The notes under the pieces were generated by a model that saw only the letters and a program-made list of their open reading frames with translations, was not told where the DNA came from and did not search any database. A DNA stretch of 64,000 bases from Flaccisagitta enflata (lineage: Eukaryota > Chaetognatha > Sagittoidea > Aphragmophora), in contig OZ231126.1 in assembly GCA_965153355.1 (NCBI GenBank), forward strand, positions 62,001-126,000. Direction: 5' to 3'. The number at the start of each line of letters is the position of its first letter. Position 1 is the first letter of the stretch. The translations under genes and the position numbers were made by a program. Shown one piece after another: positions 1 to 20,478 of the stretch.

Positions 1-8122
<8,122 letters not shown>

Positions 8123-8987
8123 GAACAGCCAAAATAATCCTTTTATTGCCCGTGCCCTCCTTATGTGACAATAGGACCCTATCAACACAGATACGTGTGA
8201 GAATTGCCATTACAATTGTGGCCTTATACAGCACTTGTCTTCCCAACTTGAGGCTAGGACCCAATTAACAAAGAAACCTTTGAGAATTGCTTTGGGGCAA
8301 ACTGATAGGTCGACCAACAGAAGACAGATTCATGTGACAATTCTATATTGTTCTACTTGGAATTGAATGCTTTTGAAACACTGATTTGTAATTGGCGGTT
8401 GGTCACTTTTTGTTAAATTTGCCACCATCCTGAAGTTTTTGTGTTATTTCAGCATTTTTGCGCTGGCTCTATTATGCGATTGTCTTGAATTTCATGTTTT
8501 TATCATTTTTTCATTTCTTTGCTATCATGCGCTTATCCATCCATTTGTACAACATCACTTTTTTGGCATTTTACCAGGAAACCATAACATTGAAATATGG
8601 ATTCCAATTCAACCTCAATAATTTACACTGGTAATCTCCTTAAAATCTGTTCATGTTATGTTTTGTCTTTAGAACTTGTCAATTTTGATAGATCCATCTT
8701 AAATCCTTTTAAATTTCTGCTATTCTGACGTCACCCGATAAGCACAGGTTACAGGAAATTGGGTTCAGAATATGACTTTCGAGCAACGTTGTACCTTTTC
8801 TGCCTCTCCATGCCCATATTTCATTTGCCAATTGTTGAGTAAAGATTTCAAATTTGCCCTCATAATTTCACACAATATGATCATTTTTCCTTTTTTTACA
8901 TTTTCCAATAGTCTATGTTTGAATTTGATATTTTTCATTGTTAGAATTCTTCTTTCATCAATCATCAAGCACACCCTATTTGCCATA

Positions 8988-8993
8988 AATAAA
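8988..8993 (+). terminator. Candidate polyadenylation signal AATAAA for gene A
   Basis: AATAAA inside CATAAATAAAAAAAC, about 865 bases after the stop. It is the first clear canonical hexamer I saw downstream. Between 8291 and 8987 I see no gene and no strong repeat. Confidence 0.35.
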
Positions 8994-9225
8994 AAAACAT
9001 GACTACCTCTTGGTATGGATGATGTTCATAAGCCGAATTTTATTTGATGCAGTTTCTTTTACTGGTAAGGTTTGTCTTCAAGACCCTACTACGCTACTTT
9101 ACACTGTAATAGCATCACTGTTTTACTAGGAGTGGTGTGCGTATGAACTAGTCAGTGAGGGTTCACTAGGCCCAATTGTTCACCTTTTCATACCAGGGCA
9201 TCAGTAATCTTAGGTAGAAATGGAA

Positions 9226-9366
9226 ACCTTTTTTGATGCGTCTGTCATATCTCCATGAGAGGGTCTGTCGGTCCATCGTTCCATCAGTCCATCCTTCAAT
9301 CGGTCCGTCCCTCCGTCCTTTAAGCTTGTGCAAAAACCGCGTTTCTCGGCTGTTTTTGGCCAGGAT
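9226..9366 (-). repeat. Dispersed element DR1b, copy 2
   Basis: Inverse of the 2252-2392 element: GATGCGTCTGTCATATCTCC, a (GTCC/ATCC)n-like tract, then GCAAAAACCGCGTTTCTCGG and CTGTTTTTGGCC. Confidence 0.65.
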
Positions 9367-9373
9367 GAGGTCC

Positions 9374-9800
9374 TTTACTATTTTACTCAATAAAAAAGCC
9401 GCACTTTTAAAAAGCAAATTGTCATATTGAATTTTAACATAAGTATTCATAATCTTAGACTGTTAGAAAGCTCTTGAAAAGATCTTTCATTTGGCTCCAA
9501 TCTGGTAAATCTAGCTTTATTTGTTTAGAAATGGCATAAGAATGAGTAAAAACATTGCCATTATCAGTTTGCAATCCGATTGAAAGATGAGCATTTTTAC
9601 AAATTAGAAGATAACTTTGACAAGCTCTAGCTCCTAAATCGTTTGAGATAAAGATCTGGGATTAGTCTGGAATAGTGGAAAATTTGAAGATCTTTAAAAT
9701 CGTTGCAACAGAAAAACATTTAAATGATATCTCTTTCTCATTCATCAACTTAAAATAGGGTGCAACTTTTTTTTTTTTTTTTTTGAGTCGAGTAGTACTA
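9374..9800. mobile_element. TIR element (MITE-Z family), copy 1
   Basis: The left end has TTTACTCAATAAAAAAGCCG and GCACTTTT; the right end has GTGCAACTTTT..GAGTCGAGTAGTA. An internal block near 9400-9440 (AAAGCAAATTGTCATATTG) matches the inverse of 44,990-45,045 in the copy at 44,727-45,064. No coding capacity. Confidence 0.6.
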
Positions 9801-10078
9801 AATTCAATGTGTTTTAAGAGCCTCTTTTGCTGCTCTGTTATGTAATCTGTCTGTTTGTCAACATGTCTCTCAATATGCATGCATACCATATGTAAAGCGC
9901 CAAATTCAATACACGCAAAGTCTCAGTCCGGACGCATCGTTGCCCAGTCGGGCTTGTTTGACTGTAGGGTGCACAAAATGCTGACTTGACTGAAATCCAA
10001 TGGCAAATTGGGAATGCCCGTTGAATACGCTAGTGGAATATTGATATGCACAACGGGACAAAAATAAGATTTAAAAGA

Positions 10079-10232
10079 ACTAGTCATCCAAGGATCGCAC
10101 ATGGTCAGCGGTACCCGATGCCCTGCTGGGAGTGATCCAATGAAGAAGTGGAGCGAGAGCAGGGCAGCGGCCTCAAAGGGCCGATGTCCTGTAGAACACA
10201 GGGGGAATTTCCAGACGTCCTGTGGGGGCATA
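10079..10232 (+). repeat. Dispersed element DR2, copy 1
   Basis: Ordered blocks ACTAGTCATCCAAGGATCGC, ATGGTCAGCGGTACCCGATG, CAGCGGCCTCAAAGGGCCGA, TGTCCTGTAGAACACAGG and AATTTCCAGACGTCC. The same blocks recur at 11,755-11,822 (inverted), 12,519-12,600 and 27,145-27,640 (both orientations). Confidence 0.75.
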
Positions 10233-10242
10233 TTTCAGGCCT

Positions 10243-11436
10243 TACTACCTAGGAAAAAAGTCTACGTTCACTTGCGGGAACAGTGCATTTATGCAAAAAA
10301 TAACAACCAAGTTTGGTGCTTTTTTTTTTTAAGAACTTCATTTGATGTCCCGCCTAGACTATCAATGCTTCCATTTGACATAGTAACAATCTGACTCAAC
10401 ATGAATTCTACCGAGATATGTCACAAGAACTTTTAAGCAACTTTTTTCCACCTGTTCAGTTGATATCACTCATTCCTCTTATACCAGATGCTTTATTTTG
10501 GGCAAAAGGTCATCAACAGGAGTGACATTGGGACTTAGTGGCACCATCTAATGCCTGCGCATGAAAAAAATCAATCCTAACAAACACAATCTACGAAGAC
10601 AGTAACTTAGATACATGTTAATAACAACGCTCACCAAACCTGATTTTTTTGCATTTACCAAAAAGGTGTATCATCTAAAAATCGCTCTCAATTCTAAACG
10701 CTTTGAGCCACAGGAACGGGATAGGTCCCAAATGATAGATTTTTCGAAGTACTATCTAGGAAAAAAGTATATCTACACCTTCTACCAAGGATATCTGCGG
10801 TTCTAGAAATGCTAGATAGATTTAAAAAAAAAACAAATTAAACGTCATCAAAAAATCTTCAAAATGAGTTTAATCTGGTTGCTGTATCTTAAACCGTTTA
10901 AAAATTACAAGCGAAAATGTAAAAGACATTCATTTTCAAAATCAAAAAAATATAAAAGACAGCAGAATGCAGAAATTATAGACAGCTTTAAATCAACATA
11001 TCTCCGCTTCTAGAGCAGCTAGTACAATTTTTAAAAAAACAAAATTATCTACATCAAAAAATCTAGAAGATGAACTCATTCTGGTTTCTGTGGTTTTGTA
11101 TGTTTCGAAATGGCAGATATGAATATAAACTTCTTCCTAAATTATAAATTTGCCTAAGAGTGTTAACACCATATCCTCTATAATAAGTTAGAATGGCTTT
11201 AGATATTGCTTCCAAAAACTTTGAAAAGAATTTTTAATTAAAAAACAAGTTATTTTATATATTAGCACTTTTTGTATAATCATTAAATAAATATTAGGTC
11301 ACTAAATCATATTGTATCCCAGGTGTAGATATACTTTTTTCCTAGGTAGTAGTTTCTGAATCTCACTCTTCCTACTTATCAAAACTAGAAATATAGTTAT
11401 CATTACTTATAGGTGAACTTTTTTTCCCAGGTAGTA
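10243..11436. mobile_element. TIR element, MITE-W family (TACTACCTAGGAAAAAAGT ends)
   Basis: The left end is TACTACCTAGGAAAAAAGTC. Inverted ends CTTTTTTCCTAGGTAGTA (at 11,351) and TTTTTTTCCCAGGTAGTA (at 11,436) close it. A further internal end, ACTATCTAGGAAAAAAGTAT, occurs near 10,750, so this may be nested or tandem elements. Internal sequence is AT-rich, with a motif shared with the element at 53,930-54,528 (AAACGCTTTGAGCCACAGGA-like). No transposase frame. Confidence 0.55.
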
Positions 11437-11461
11437 GATGACTGATTCAGGCCACTGAAGG

Positions 11462-11822
11462 CATATTCGAAGGCTCGAGGGCAGAATTAAGGCTTAGCGA
11501 GCAGATTTAAGGTTTGGAGGGCAAATTTGAGGGGCAGAGGGCTGATTTGATGCTTGGAGCTGTAATTGATGGTCTGGAGGGCAGATTTGAGGTCTGGAGG
11601 GTAGAATTGAGGCAGAGGGGGCTGATTTGAAGCCTGGAGGGCTGATTTGAGGCCTGGAGGACTGAATTGAGGTCTGGGAGGGCTAATTTGAGGCATTGAT
11701 GGTCAATGGATGGGGGTGAAGGACGGATGGAAGGACGGATGAACGGAAGGAAGGATGGACATCTGGAAATTCCCCCTGTGTTCTACAGGACATCGGCCCT
11801 TTGAGCCGCTGCCCAAAAAGAA
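11462..11822 (-). repeat. Dispersed element DR2, copy 2, with ~20-bp internal minisatellite
   Basis: About eleven units like GAGGGCTGATTTGAGGCCTG (11,470-11,700), a GGAAGGACGGAT tract, then the inverted DR2 end TCTGGAAATTCCCCCTGTGT and ACAGGACATCGGCCCTTTGA. The same end with a similar internal satellite is seen at 27.15-27.6 kb. Confidence 0.7.
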
Positions 11823-12034
11823 TACTAAAGGGACCATAACTCGCAGCTCAGATCAGATTCAAATGCATGAAGAACCAAGCGACTGATCGACCGATGGTCG
11901 ATGGAGATGACCCTAGCTATTGGCGTCTGAGAAAATTACTTTAATTACTCAGATGTTAACCTCAAAAAAGCTTCCTAATGCAGCTTGACACATTCATTTA
12001 ATCATAACGAGAGGAGAAAACTTTATTGTCGGAC

Positions 12035-12037
<3 letters not shown>

Positions 12038-12095
<58 letters not shown>

Positions 12096-12186
12096 CTCTC
12101 TCTCTTTTACTCTCTCTCTCTCTCTTTTACTCTCAACCGTGTAACAAGGTTCTTTTATTAAGATCTCAAGTTTTTTTCATCTCTCT

Positions 12187-12245
<59 letters not shown>

Positions 12246-12255
12246 CCCCCTTCAT
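12038..12255 (+). repeat. (GT)n and (CT)n microsatellites
   Basis: (GT)n at 12,038-12,092 followed by CT-rich tracts to ~12,250. A short ~22-bp repeat AACTATCAACGCCACTAGCC follows (12,280-12,350). Confidence 0.85.
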
Positions 12256-12518
12256 TTTCTTATTTTCTTTTACAAAATCTATCAATACCACTAGCATACA
12301 AACTATCAACGCCACTAGCCTACAAGCTATCAACACAACTAACTTAAAAGCTTCGAATGCGAATATTGAGAAGTTCAAATCAAATTGATGTGTTTTATTC
12401 ATGATCGTTGACCGTTATTTGGGCAGGGCTGTTTCTTTGATCCACAACTTACTTAAACTTCTTAGGCAAATAGTCTAGTTTTGACTTACATGATATTAAA
12501 TAGTCTTAAAAGTGTTAG

Positions 12519-12870
12519 ATGGTCAGCGGTTCCCGATGCACCTAGGAGGGTGTATATGGGGATAAGATAGTCAGAGGGGCAGCGGCCTCAAAGGGATTGA
12601 TGAACTATGCCAAGGTGCATGGAGAATCATGAAGCATTTTATAGCACAAGGCTGAGGTTTCGGCCCAAAATTGGATTTGAGCCCCGAGGGGCTTTGAGGC
12701 TTGGATTTGGGGCCAAAGGGCCAAGATTAAGGCCCAAAGCTGAGATCTAGGCGTTTCGGCTGGGATATGGGCCTTGGGGCTGGGATTTGGGCCTTGGGGT
12801 TGACATTTAGGGCTTGAAGCTGGGATTTGGGCCTCGAGGCTGCAATTTGGGCTGCAAGGCTTCAAGCCTA
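12519..12870 (+). repeat. Dispersed element DR2, copy 3, with ~20-bp satellite
   Basis: DR2 blocks GATGGTCAGCGGTTCCCGAT and GGGGCAGCGGCCTCAAAGGG, then about ten imperfect units of GGGCTTGGGGCTGGGATTTG type to 12,870. Frames across it are repeat artefacts. Confidence 0.65.
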
Positions 12871-13149
12871 AGAGGTCAGATGGGGGTCCATTTTTGGTTT
12901 CTTTTGGTAATTGATTCTGACGACTAACAAACTCGACCAACAAACTCGCATCAGCCTCGTTGACAAATACCAAAGTGAAATTCTTTCTAAAGGCTAAATG
13001 GTTTTCTTTGAAGAAAAAAAATCCCTTGAATTTAAAGGTACTTTATCATAAGAAAGTGAATGGGGAAAGATGGTGGGGGGGGGTGACAGGATAAGTTTGT
13101 TTATAGATGAGCTACCGCTCTGTTGAAATGGTATCAAAATCCAGCACTG

Positions 13150-13850
13150 TACAGTAGATGTCGTCTAGCCTTGGAAATAAGGGGGAATTCATATTAAGAA
13201 AACTATTGATCATGAAGGGATGATATTTGGAATGTGAACTAATAAAAGGATGCTTTATTGACGATGGGTGTCGTTTGCCATTGAAACACATTTCCATATA
13301 TTATCTTCTTCTTATTTTGAGAAATTTTTTGAGGGATTGCTTAAAATCCAATTTGCTACAACTTTCCCACAATATGTTCTGTAAGAATATCGCTCTTTAG
13401 CCATTGCTAGGGAGTAGGGAGTGTAACTATGTGTGACAGCCCTATGACGTTCCCTAGTAACAGCTAAACGCGCGATATTCTAACAGAACAAATTTTAGGA
13501 AAGTTGTTGCAAATTTGATTTTAAGCATTTTTCCCTCAAAAAACTTTTCAAAATATTTTGAAAATGGTTTTATTAGTTATGAGAAATCATGCACAAATTG
13601 ACAAGAAACTATGCCAATTTGTGCATGATTCCTCATAACTAATAAACCATTTTCAAGTTGGGCTGTCTGTATGTGCAATAACTCTCCAATCAATTCTGAA
13701 AATATTGATACTTAAGCGGGAAAACATGGAAACCAGCTCCCATTGTCAATACAGCATCTTTTTATTAGTTCATATGCCAAATATCAGTCTTTCATGTTTA
13801 TTTATATTTCCTTATATGAATTCTATGAAGTCTAGACGACATCTACTGTA
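13150..13850. mobile_element. Fold-back element with TACAGTAGATGTCGTCTAG ends
   Basis: Left end TACAGTAGATGTCGTCTAG and right end CTAGACGACATCTACTGTA are perfect inverted repeats that include the TA target. The arms stay alignable inward for ~300 bases: ATTTGGAATGTGAACTAATA versus TATTAGTTCATATGCCAAAT, and GGGATTGCTTAAAATCCAAT versus the inverse near 13,510. No gene is seen. The same terminus occurs at 48,523-49,025. Confidence 0.75.
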
Positions 13851-14190
13851 CATGAGTGTCCCTGGAAAATCATGTCCACGAATGTAAAAAATGTTTTCAC
13901 GAGAAAAGCTTTCCATTACTGTGCGATATCAGCAATCATTTCACTTAAGATTTGCCCATCCTAAGATGAGCCAGTTGTCTGCATGCTGTCAGCATTTTGT
14001 CAGCATGTTTGGTCAGCATGTTGTCAGCATATTTTGTCTTTCGGTTCCATCAAATGAGTTGTCGGCATGTTTTGTCTTGGAGTTCCATTAAATTGATTGT
14101 CAGTTGTCAGCTTGTTTTGTCTTTTGGTTCATCAACTAAGATTTCTTGGTTTGAAGGATTAAGAGAAAGGGGCCGAGGGGGGGGGGGATG

Positions 14191-14258
14191 GGGGCAATGG
14201 GGGCAATGGGGGCAATGGGGGCAATGGGGGCAATGGGGGCAATTGGGGCAAATGGGGA
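14191..14258 (+). repeat. 9-bp repeat GGGGGCAAT
   Basis: About seven units of a G-rich nonamer, preceded by a G9 run. Potential G-quadruplex on the plus strand. Confidence 0.85.
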
Positions 14259-15452
14259 AAATCAACAAGACAAGTCAACACTAATTAACCTCTTCATTTT
14301 CATCATCCTCTTTTTCCTCTTCATCATCATCTTTTCATTTGACTTAGTCGGCGTCCAATGAAACAAAAAAAAAAAAACAAATTCCCCTCTACCCTCTGCT
14401 CTTGTCTCTCTACTCTCCATCTTCTTCCCTCTAACCTCTGCTCTGGCCCTCTTCCCTTTACTCACTACCCTCCACCTTCTTCCCTCCATCCTCACTCCCT
14501 CAATCATTTTCCCCTTTACCTTCTGTCCTTCCTCTCCGTCTTTTCCTCTCCTTCTTCACCTATCACCCATCACCGTGTACACTACGCTGTCCCATTTACA
14601 CTCAAATGCCTTATTATTCACTGTTAAGATAAAAAAGCTATTACACATCATAAGATAAACACATATTAAGTGTCTGAGGAATGATAATGAGCTACAACCT
14701 TCACTAACACCAACTACAAGGATTTGAGGGAAATGGTAAGGAGAAACCAGCCACTGGGGTGTTTCAAATTAAGGCTATGTTCTCTAACTTGGAGACTCCA
14801 AGTAGGTGGCTTGAAAAATTGTAGTAAGAGGCCACCCAGGTGCCCCTTTAAGTATCTGGTTCTCCCTATAGTTAGCAAAAACAGCAAAAATTAACAAAAA
14901 TTCCTGTAAACTTAAGAAAACGGTTGATTTATGTGTTTTAACCAAATTTTCAACTTTGCTTGTTCATTTGTAATGTATACATGCTCATTAAACTAAAAAG
15001 TTGTCAAGCGATGCCATAGAGAGTGCCTAAAAACCTAGGGATAGCAAAGAAACAAAACAAAAAATAACCTGATTCATGCATTGTTTAGAACTAATGAAAA
15101 TTGTTCTATTTTTCTATTTTCTTTTCTAAGACAGATTCATTTGAAGTACAGTTGAACCCAACAATTACAGATGTCAAGGGACCTACAAATTTTATCTGTT
15201 GTAGGCAGATTTTTGTTACTGCCAATATAAAAAATAAGAAACAAAAGAAATGAAGGGACTGAGATTATTCATCCTTCATAGGCGGACTTCCATTTCTCTT
15301 GTGGGGTGTAACTAAATAGCTTCAGTAAAATGTAAGAGATTAGGGATCACAAAAGATTTGGCATTGAATACTAAATTTGCTTAAAAACAAGCATGAGTTA
15401 TCCTTAATAAGCAAAAAATGACAATTAGCCAGCAAAATTCACAAAACTTTTT

Positions 15453-16405
15453 TTCAGTCCCGTGCATGCGACTCTACAACCCACTTTGTCGGTCTGTCGG
15501 TCCGTCCGTCCGTCGCTCTGTTGCTCCGTCGCTCCGTCACACTTTACTTTTTTAATCTACTCTAAGTAGAGACCGGACACGTGTAACTGTTCAAAACGCT
15601 GTGATCTATCGTTGAAAAATGTCTAATTTGTGCGTGAAAATAAGTTTGATACATGTAAGATAAATGTTGAAAACATGGTTAAAAGCTTTATATATGCTCA
15701 CATGGGCAGATATACGTCAAAACACACCTGAGACAATCAAGCAACATTGAAAAAAACGAGAAAAAACAAGAAACGGAATTCTGAGAAAATGCTGAAAAAA
15801 CTATCAACTTTGAATGAATAGAAGGGTCTCAAAATTCTTCCATACGCGCGATTCACACATTTGTGATAGAGTAGACTTCATACTGTTGAAAACTGTTTTC
15901 AAAAAATATTTTCTCCAATGCGCACTCCTTCTCCCGATCGCATCTTTCCACGGCATATTTAAATGAAAACTACTGAGCATGACAACTTTGGTTGAAGGAA
16001 GAAAGCAGAAATGAACGATTATTTTAACTCAAATTCCGCTTAGTTATTATTGTCTGGTTTGTATAAAGATTGTTTCCGGTCAATGTTTCATTGAAGATAT
16101 ACTTTTAAAAATACCTTATCAGGCTTATTTCATCAATATTATCCGAAAAAGTGAGATAGAATTTTTAGGTATCCCCTTGCTACTCTAAGTTATTTCTAGT
16201 CATTCTAAGTCATTTTAAGTCGTTCTAAGTTATTTTATGTCACTTAAGTCAAATAGGTCAAAGTAGTCATTTCAGTCATTATAGGTCTTTTTAACTCATT
16301 TAAAGTTGTCTTGAGTCATTTTAAGTCATCTTGAGTCAATAAAAGTCATCTTAAGTTATTTATGTCTCGCATGCGACTTATAGGTGTTGGCCTTGTTTCT
16401 TTTGA
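15453..16405 (+). repeat. Dispersed element DR1, long copy
   Basis: Begins GCATGCGACTCTACAACCCA, CTTTGTC and a short CGGT/CCGT tract. It ends with about 18 units of an AAGTCATTCT decamer (16,190-16,355), CTTAAGTTATTTATG, GCATGCGACTTATAGGTGTT and GGCCTTGTTT. The same decamer array and end occur at 20,150-20,478. Bases 15,600-16,180 carry nothing recognisable. Confidence 0.6.
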
Positions 16406-16684
16406 ATCCAAACTTTCTTTGAAGTTTACTTAGTTTTAATGTTCAGATGTGATACTGAAGGAGGCCACTCCAACCAAAAGGGGACATCTAACCCCCTTAC
16501 ACACCTCAACCCTGACCCCTAACACAACCATATACAGAAAAATACTTAAAACTTTTGTTTTTTACTTTTCAACTTGGTTATCAGGGATGGATTAGGGACA
16601 GACCAATGGACGAACCAACAGACAGAATGACGGACAAAGACTTATAGAATAACATGTCTGCAACTAGAATAAGAAAAATTTCAT

Positions 16685-16805
16685 GCATCTTCAAAAAGGC
16701 TGGATACACGGCTACCCCAGTCATGAATGAAAATAGCGAAAAAAGTAAAATGTGCAAGACCCACTCAGACAAGCAAAATGGGGTGTAGAGTTGCATTGCA
16801 AGCGA
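16685..16805 (-). repeat. Dispersed element DR1, short copy
   Basis: GGCTGGATACACGGCTACCC, CAGTCATGAATG, AAAGTAAAATGTG, then CAAAATGGGGTGTAGAGTTG, the inverse of the DR1 start. It is degenerate. Related 'CAACTCTATAAGAGGCTTTG' sequence lies at 17,095-17,130. Confidence 0.5.
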
Positions 16806-17333
16806 CTGAAAATGAAAAGAATTGATAACATTTTTTGTATAAACAATTAGTTATTTAAAGATTTAACCCCAGTGAAGAGCAACCAACTGAAAACTGCAAA
16901 AAAAATCTATCCCATGTACAAAATTAGCATGAAAGTACACCATAGTTAGCTAACCATACAGCTTTGAAGTAAGAAGCATATTTTGTTAATTTTGGTCAAT
17001 TTTTAGCCAATTAAAGCCTCAAGCTGATTTAGTTTTCAATGTCATCCATTTTTGTGGTTTCTTGTTTCTTGTACTTCATTGAGGATACACTTTTAGTTGT
17101 AAACACACAACTCTATAAGAGGCTTTGTCTGTTCATTGGTTCATCAGTCCCTTGGTCCATGGTGATCAAGTTGAAAAGAGGAAAAACAAGCATTATAAAT
17201 ACTTTTTACGTATGTTTGTGTGCGGGGATGGGGACTTTTGGTGTTGATAGGGGTTGGATGCCCCTACCCATCAGTTCGCATAAATATTGTGATCCCGTGT
17301 CGCTTGTTAGATAAATTGATGTTGGGATAAACA

Positions 17334-17490
17334 AAGCCGGATACACAGTTTCATTAGTTGCTTGCGGGTGGGCAGGGGCAGTGATTGAGAGGGTCACTGG
17401 AATATTTGACCAACCAACCAACCAACTGACCAACCAACCGACTGTTTACCGACCAAAGGATGGACAAAGGGGGGTGTAGTCCCAACTAGA
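17334..17490 (-). repeat. Dispersed element DR1, copy with (CCAA)n tract
   Basis: GCCGGATACACAGTTTC, GCGGGTGGGCAGGGGCAGTG, AGGGTCACTGGAATATTTG, a CCAACCAACCAACTGA tract and GGACAAAGGGGGGTGTAGTC. Ordered exactly as in the other minus-strand copies. Confidence 0.65.
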
Positions 17491-18559
17491 AAATACATTA
17501 TTTGAAATATTTTTTTTAAATTTCATGAGATGGGTCTTTTTTTAAGCCATTTGAATTCTTTTTCAAGTCCTGTTTGGCCCCCTTCAGCATGCACTGGCCA
17601 TTTTACAGCCTAGCCCCCATTTAATCACTACTGTTGAGTGAATCAGAACAAAAGATTTAGTTTACTCATTCAAACAAACAATTTTTATAAATTGAAGTAT
17701 TTTTTTTATTCTTTGCTATTTTTGCCATCTATATTGGGACCAAGGTACCCTTTGAGGCACCTAAGGGACCATCTATGATACCAATGGGGTTAACCCACTC
17801 ATACCCCTTCTATAACTGTTCAATTAACCTACTCAGAGACAATAACATTGATTTGAAACATCTTAATAGCTAGTTTCTCATTAACCCTTTGTACAATCCT
17901 AGTAGTTGGTGTTAGTGAAGGTTATAGCGCATTCTCAGTCCAAAGACAATTTATATGGGTCTATCTCATAATGTGTGATGGCTTTTTCATCTTAACAGTG
18001 AATATTAAGACACTTGAGTGTAAGTGGGACAACGTAGTGTACACTGTACATACGTGTATGACAAAAATTTAGCTATAGAACCCCTGTACATTGTCGCAAT
18101 CACCCACCCCCATTTCCTGTAATACCTCAGCGGCAAAATGCCTCCCTGTTCATTTTCTATGGGAAACATAGTCAGTGGACATAACACTTTACTCTTTAGG
18201 TATATATATCATACTGTTGACTTTGGTCCAACATATTGCTCACAAACAAAATATTGTATGCAACAATCAGTTGCTCAAATTACAGCCGGTCGTTACAAAC
18301 AAAATGTTGTACACAACAACCGGTTGTTAGAATTACAGCCGGCTGAAATGTTGCAATTTTGTAACATTACAGCAGGATAAAATTTCAACCTCTATATATA
18401 CCTATAGTGTTTTGTCCACAGACTGAATGAGTATGGTGGCGGCTATAATTCATAGAGTTCCCAGGGCTAAATTTTTGTTGTGGTTCATCGAGATGTACAC
18501 ATGAATTTGAGTCATATCTCCCTGATAGAGAACGTACCTATGACTTTACATGAACTTTT

Positions 18560-18720
18560 GTTAGGCCACTTTACCTCTCAACCCCCAATCCCCCTCTTCA
18601 CCCCCCCCTCTTTACCCCCCCCCTCTTCCCCCCTTTTACGCCTTCCCGTTTTACCCCCCCCCTCTTCCCCCCCCCCTTTTACGCCTCCCCCGTTTTACCC
18701 CCCTCTTCACCCCCCTGTCC
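18560..18720 (+). repeat. C-rich imperfect repeat
   Basis: Repeats of CCCCCCTCTTCCCCCCTTTT type. The long frame across it is not gene-like. The rest of 18,050-19,400 has two copies of GTGTTTCCACTGACGA (18,849 and 18,957) and a degenerate GAGTGAGCGA octamer array at 19,045-19,190, but no gene. Confidence 0.7.
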
Positions 18721-19404
18721 AACTCTTCGGAATTCTTAGTTGGTATTCCGATGGCTCCTTGGAAGTCTTTAGTTTTTCTTCCTTCGCTTTTCTTCCTTTG
18801 GTTGTCTTTGGGGAGAAGGATTAGGAAGCAATGAAAAAACTTCTTTGGGATGTGTTTCCACTGACGACAATTGTGATCTTCCCGTTAATCTGTATGTCTC
18901 TATCTTTGTCTCATTTGCCTTTATTTCTCATGTCTCTTTCTCTATCTCTTTGAGGTGTGTTTCCACTGACGATGAGAATCTCGATTGTTTCCATCAAACG
19001 CGTTTACAGCGTGAACATGTATATTCAGAAATTTGAACCGTCCCACGAGGGAGTGAGCGAAGTGAGTGAGCGAGCCTGTGAATGGAGTGAGCGAATGAAG
19101 CGAGTGTAGCTAGCGAGCATAGTGCTGTGGAGCGAGTGGGTGGAGTGAGCGGTGCGAGCAAACAAATGTAGCGAGCGCGAGCTACGGAGTGGCCCGTTCA
19201 AAACGCGATTGTCATGAGAAGAAGCTAACCCAAGTTCTTTTCTGAGCGAGAAGAAAAGAGTTAAAAACTAAAAGACTAAAAGATGTTGTTGATTTTTCCG
19301 TTTGGACTTTTTGGAAGTCCATCTTCTTCACATAGGTCAGGAACTCATTCCGAATGAGTTCTTGAAAAAGACAAAGTTGATGGAATGGTTCCTGGATATT
19401 TCAC

Positions 19405-19562
19405 ACAAAAGCGCATGCAAGCAAGCACGCACGCAAGCAAGCGAACAAGAACGTATTCACCCAAGCACGCAACTTAGCAAGCACGCATGCACGTAAGCAC
19501 GCAAGCATGCAAGCACGCGTGCACGCAAGAATGCAAGCACGCGTGCACGCAAGCACGCATGT
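19405..19562 (+). repeat. (GCAAGCAC)n-like satellite
   Basis: Degenerate tract of GCAAGCACGC and GCATGCACG units. Confidence 0.8.
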
Positions 19563-19680
19563 AAATCAGGTTGAGTCATATACTTTAAGAACCTATCTTA
19601 TTCTACCAACTGCCATCAGCTAGCATTGTCATGAAATTTTTCAGCTAACAAGTTCCACAGTAAATTACACACACATCAGC

Positions 19681-19825
19681 GCCAGGCCGGATACACGGCC
19701 AATAAGTAGTCGCTCGCGGATGGGCAGGGGCGGTAATGCGGGTGGGCAGGGGATGTACGGGACAAGCCAAGGACTGGAATGTGGCTGGCAGGGGCCGTAA
19801 TGCTCAGAAATCACCTTTTCAGTCG
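19681..19825 (-). repeat. Dispersed element DR1, partial copy
   Basis: GGCCGGATACACGGCC, GTCGCTCGCGGATGGGCAGG and GGCGGTAATGCG, with the GGGTGGGCAGGGG block duplicated. It lacks the tetranucleotide core. Confidence 0.5.
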
Positions 19826-20149
19826 GTTCCGCGTCCTCCAAATTTTCGCAACAAAAAATATATCATCTAAATTTGTCAAACATCAAGATAAATGTATCAA
19901 AATAGACAAAATCCAAACGAGTTAGAATCATCTGGCAGCAAAGATTCACATTTCTTTTTGGTTTTTCTTCTTTTTTTTTCTTCGATTTTGAACCTTCTTT
20001 CCTTGGAAAAAAAAATGAAGGATTACATTTGGTTACAAAGACTCCCTCAGTTAGAAACAATATTGACCAGATTCATTTTTTTTTCTTGTAGAGGTGAAGG
20101 AGATGCTAAGTGTTAACTTTTTCAAGTTAGATTATTTCTTTTTAGACGC

Positions 20150-20478
20150 ATGCTACGCGACTCTACATCCCGCTTTGTTGGTTGGTTGGTCGGTCGGTGG
20201 TCCCCTTCTTACTTTTTTGGCGTTTTAAGCTGTTGGGGCTCACAGCTCCTTCCCAAATGCCATTATAAGTCATTCTAAGTCATTCTAAGCCATTCTAAGT
20301 CATTCTAAGTCATATTAAGTCACTTTTGTCAATCAGATCAATTTAGTCATTTAAGTCATTTAGTGTCTTTTTCTGTCATCTTAAGTCATTTCAAGTCAAC
20401 TTGAGTCAATAAAAGTAAATCTAAGTCATCTTAAGTTATTTATGCCCTGCACGCGACATATAGGTGTTAGCCTTGTTT
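20150..20478 (+). repeat. Dispersed element DR1, copy with AAGTCATTCT array
   Basis: Starts GCTACGCGACTCTACATCCC, GCTTTGTTGG and (TTGG/TCGG)n, then CCCTTCTTACTTTTTTGGCG, TTTTAAGC and ~15 AAGTCATTCT units. Ends GCACGCGACATATAGGTGTT and AGCCTTGTTT. Confidence 0.7.

Larger units (their letters stand above)
14580..18039. mobile_element. 3.46-kb long-TIR element flanked by TA
   Basis: The left end CACTACGCTGTCCCATTTAC and the inverse of the right end, CACTACGTTGTCCCACTTAC, are flanked by TA (14,578-14,579; 18,040-18,041). The arms align inward for several hundred bases: TTCACTGTTAAGAT and CCTTCACTAACACCAACTAC occur in both in opposite orientation. No transposase frame is seen. The middle (15.0-17.6 kb) holds several DR1-type copies, so it looks like a fold-back element used as a landing site. 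Confidence 0.6.

Noticed and set aside
10101-10394. 97-codon frame at 10.1 kb
   Set aside because: Lies within a DR2 dispersed repeat and a MITE; no domain.
15149-15330. Possible fourth pogo-like MITE (TACAGTTGAACCC start)
   Set aside because: I could not find a matching inverted right end.
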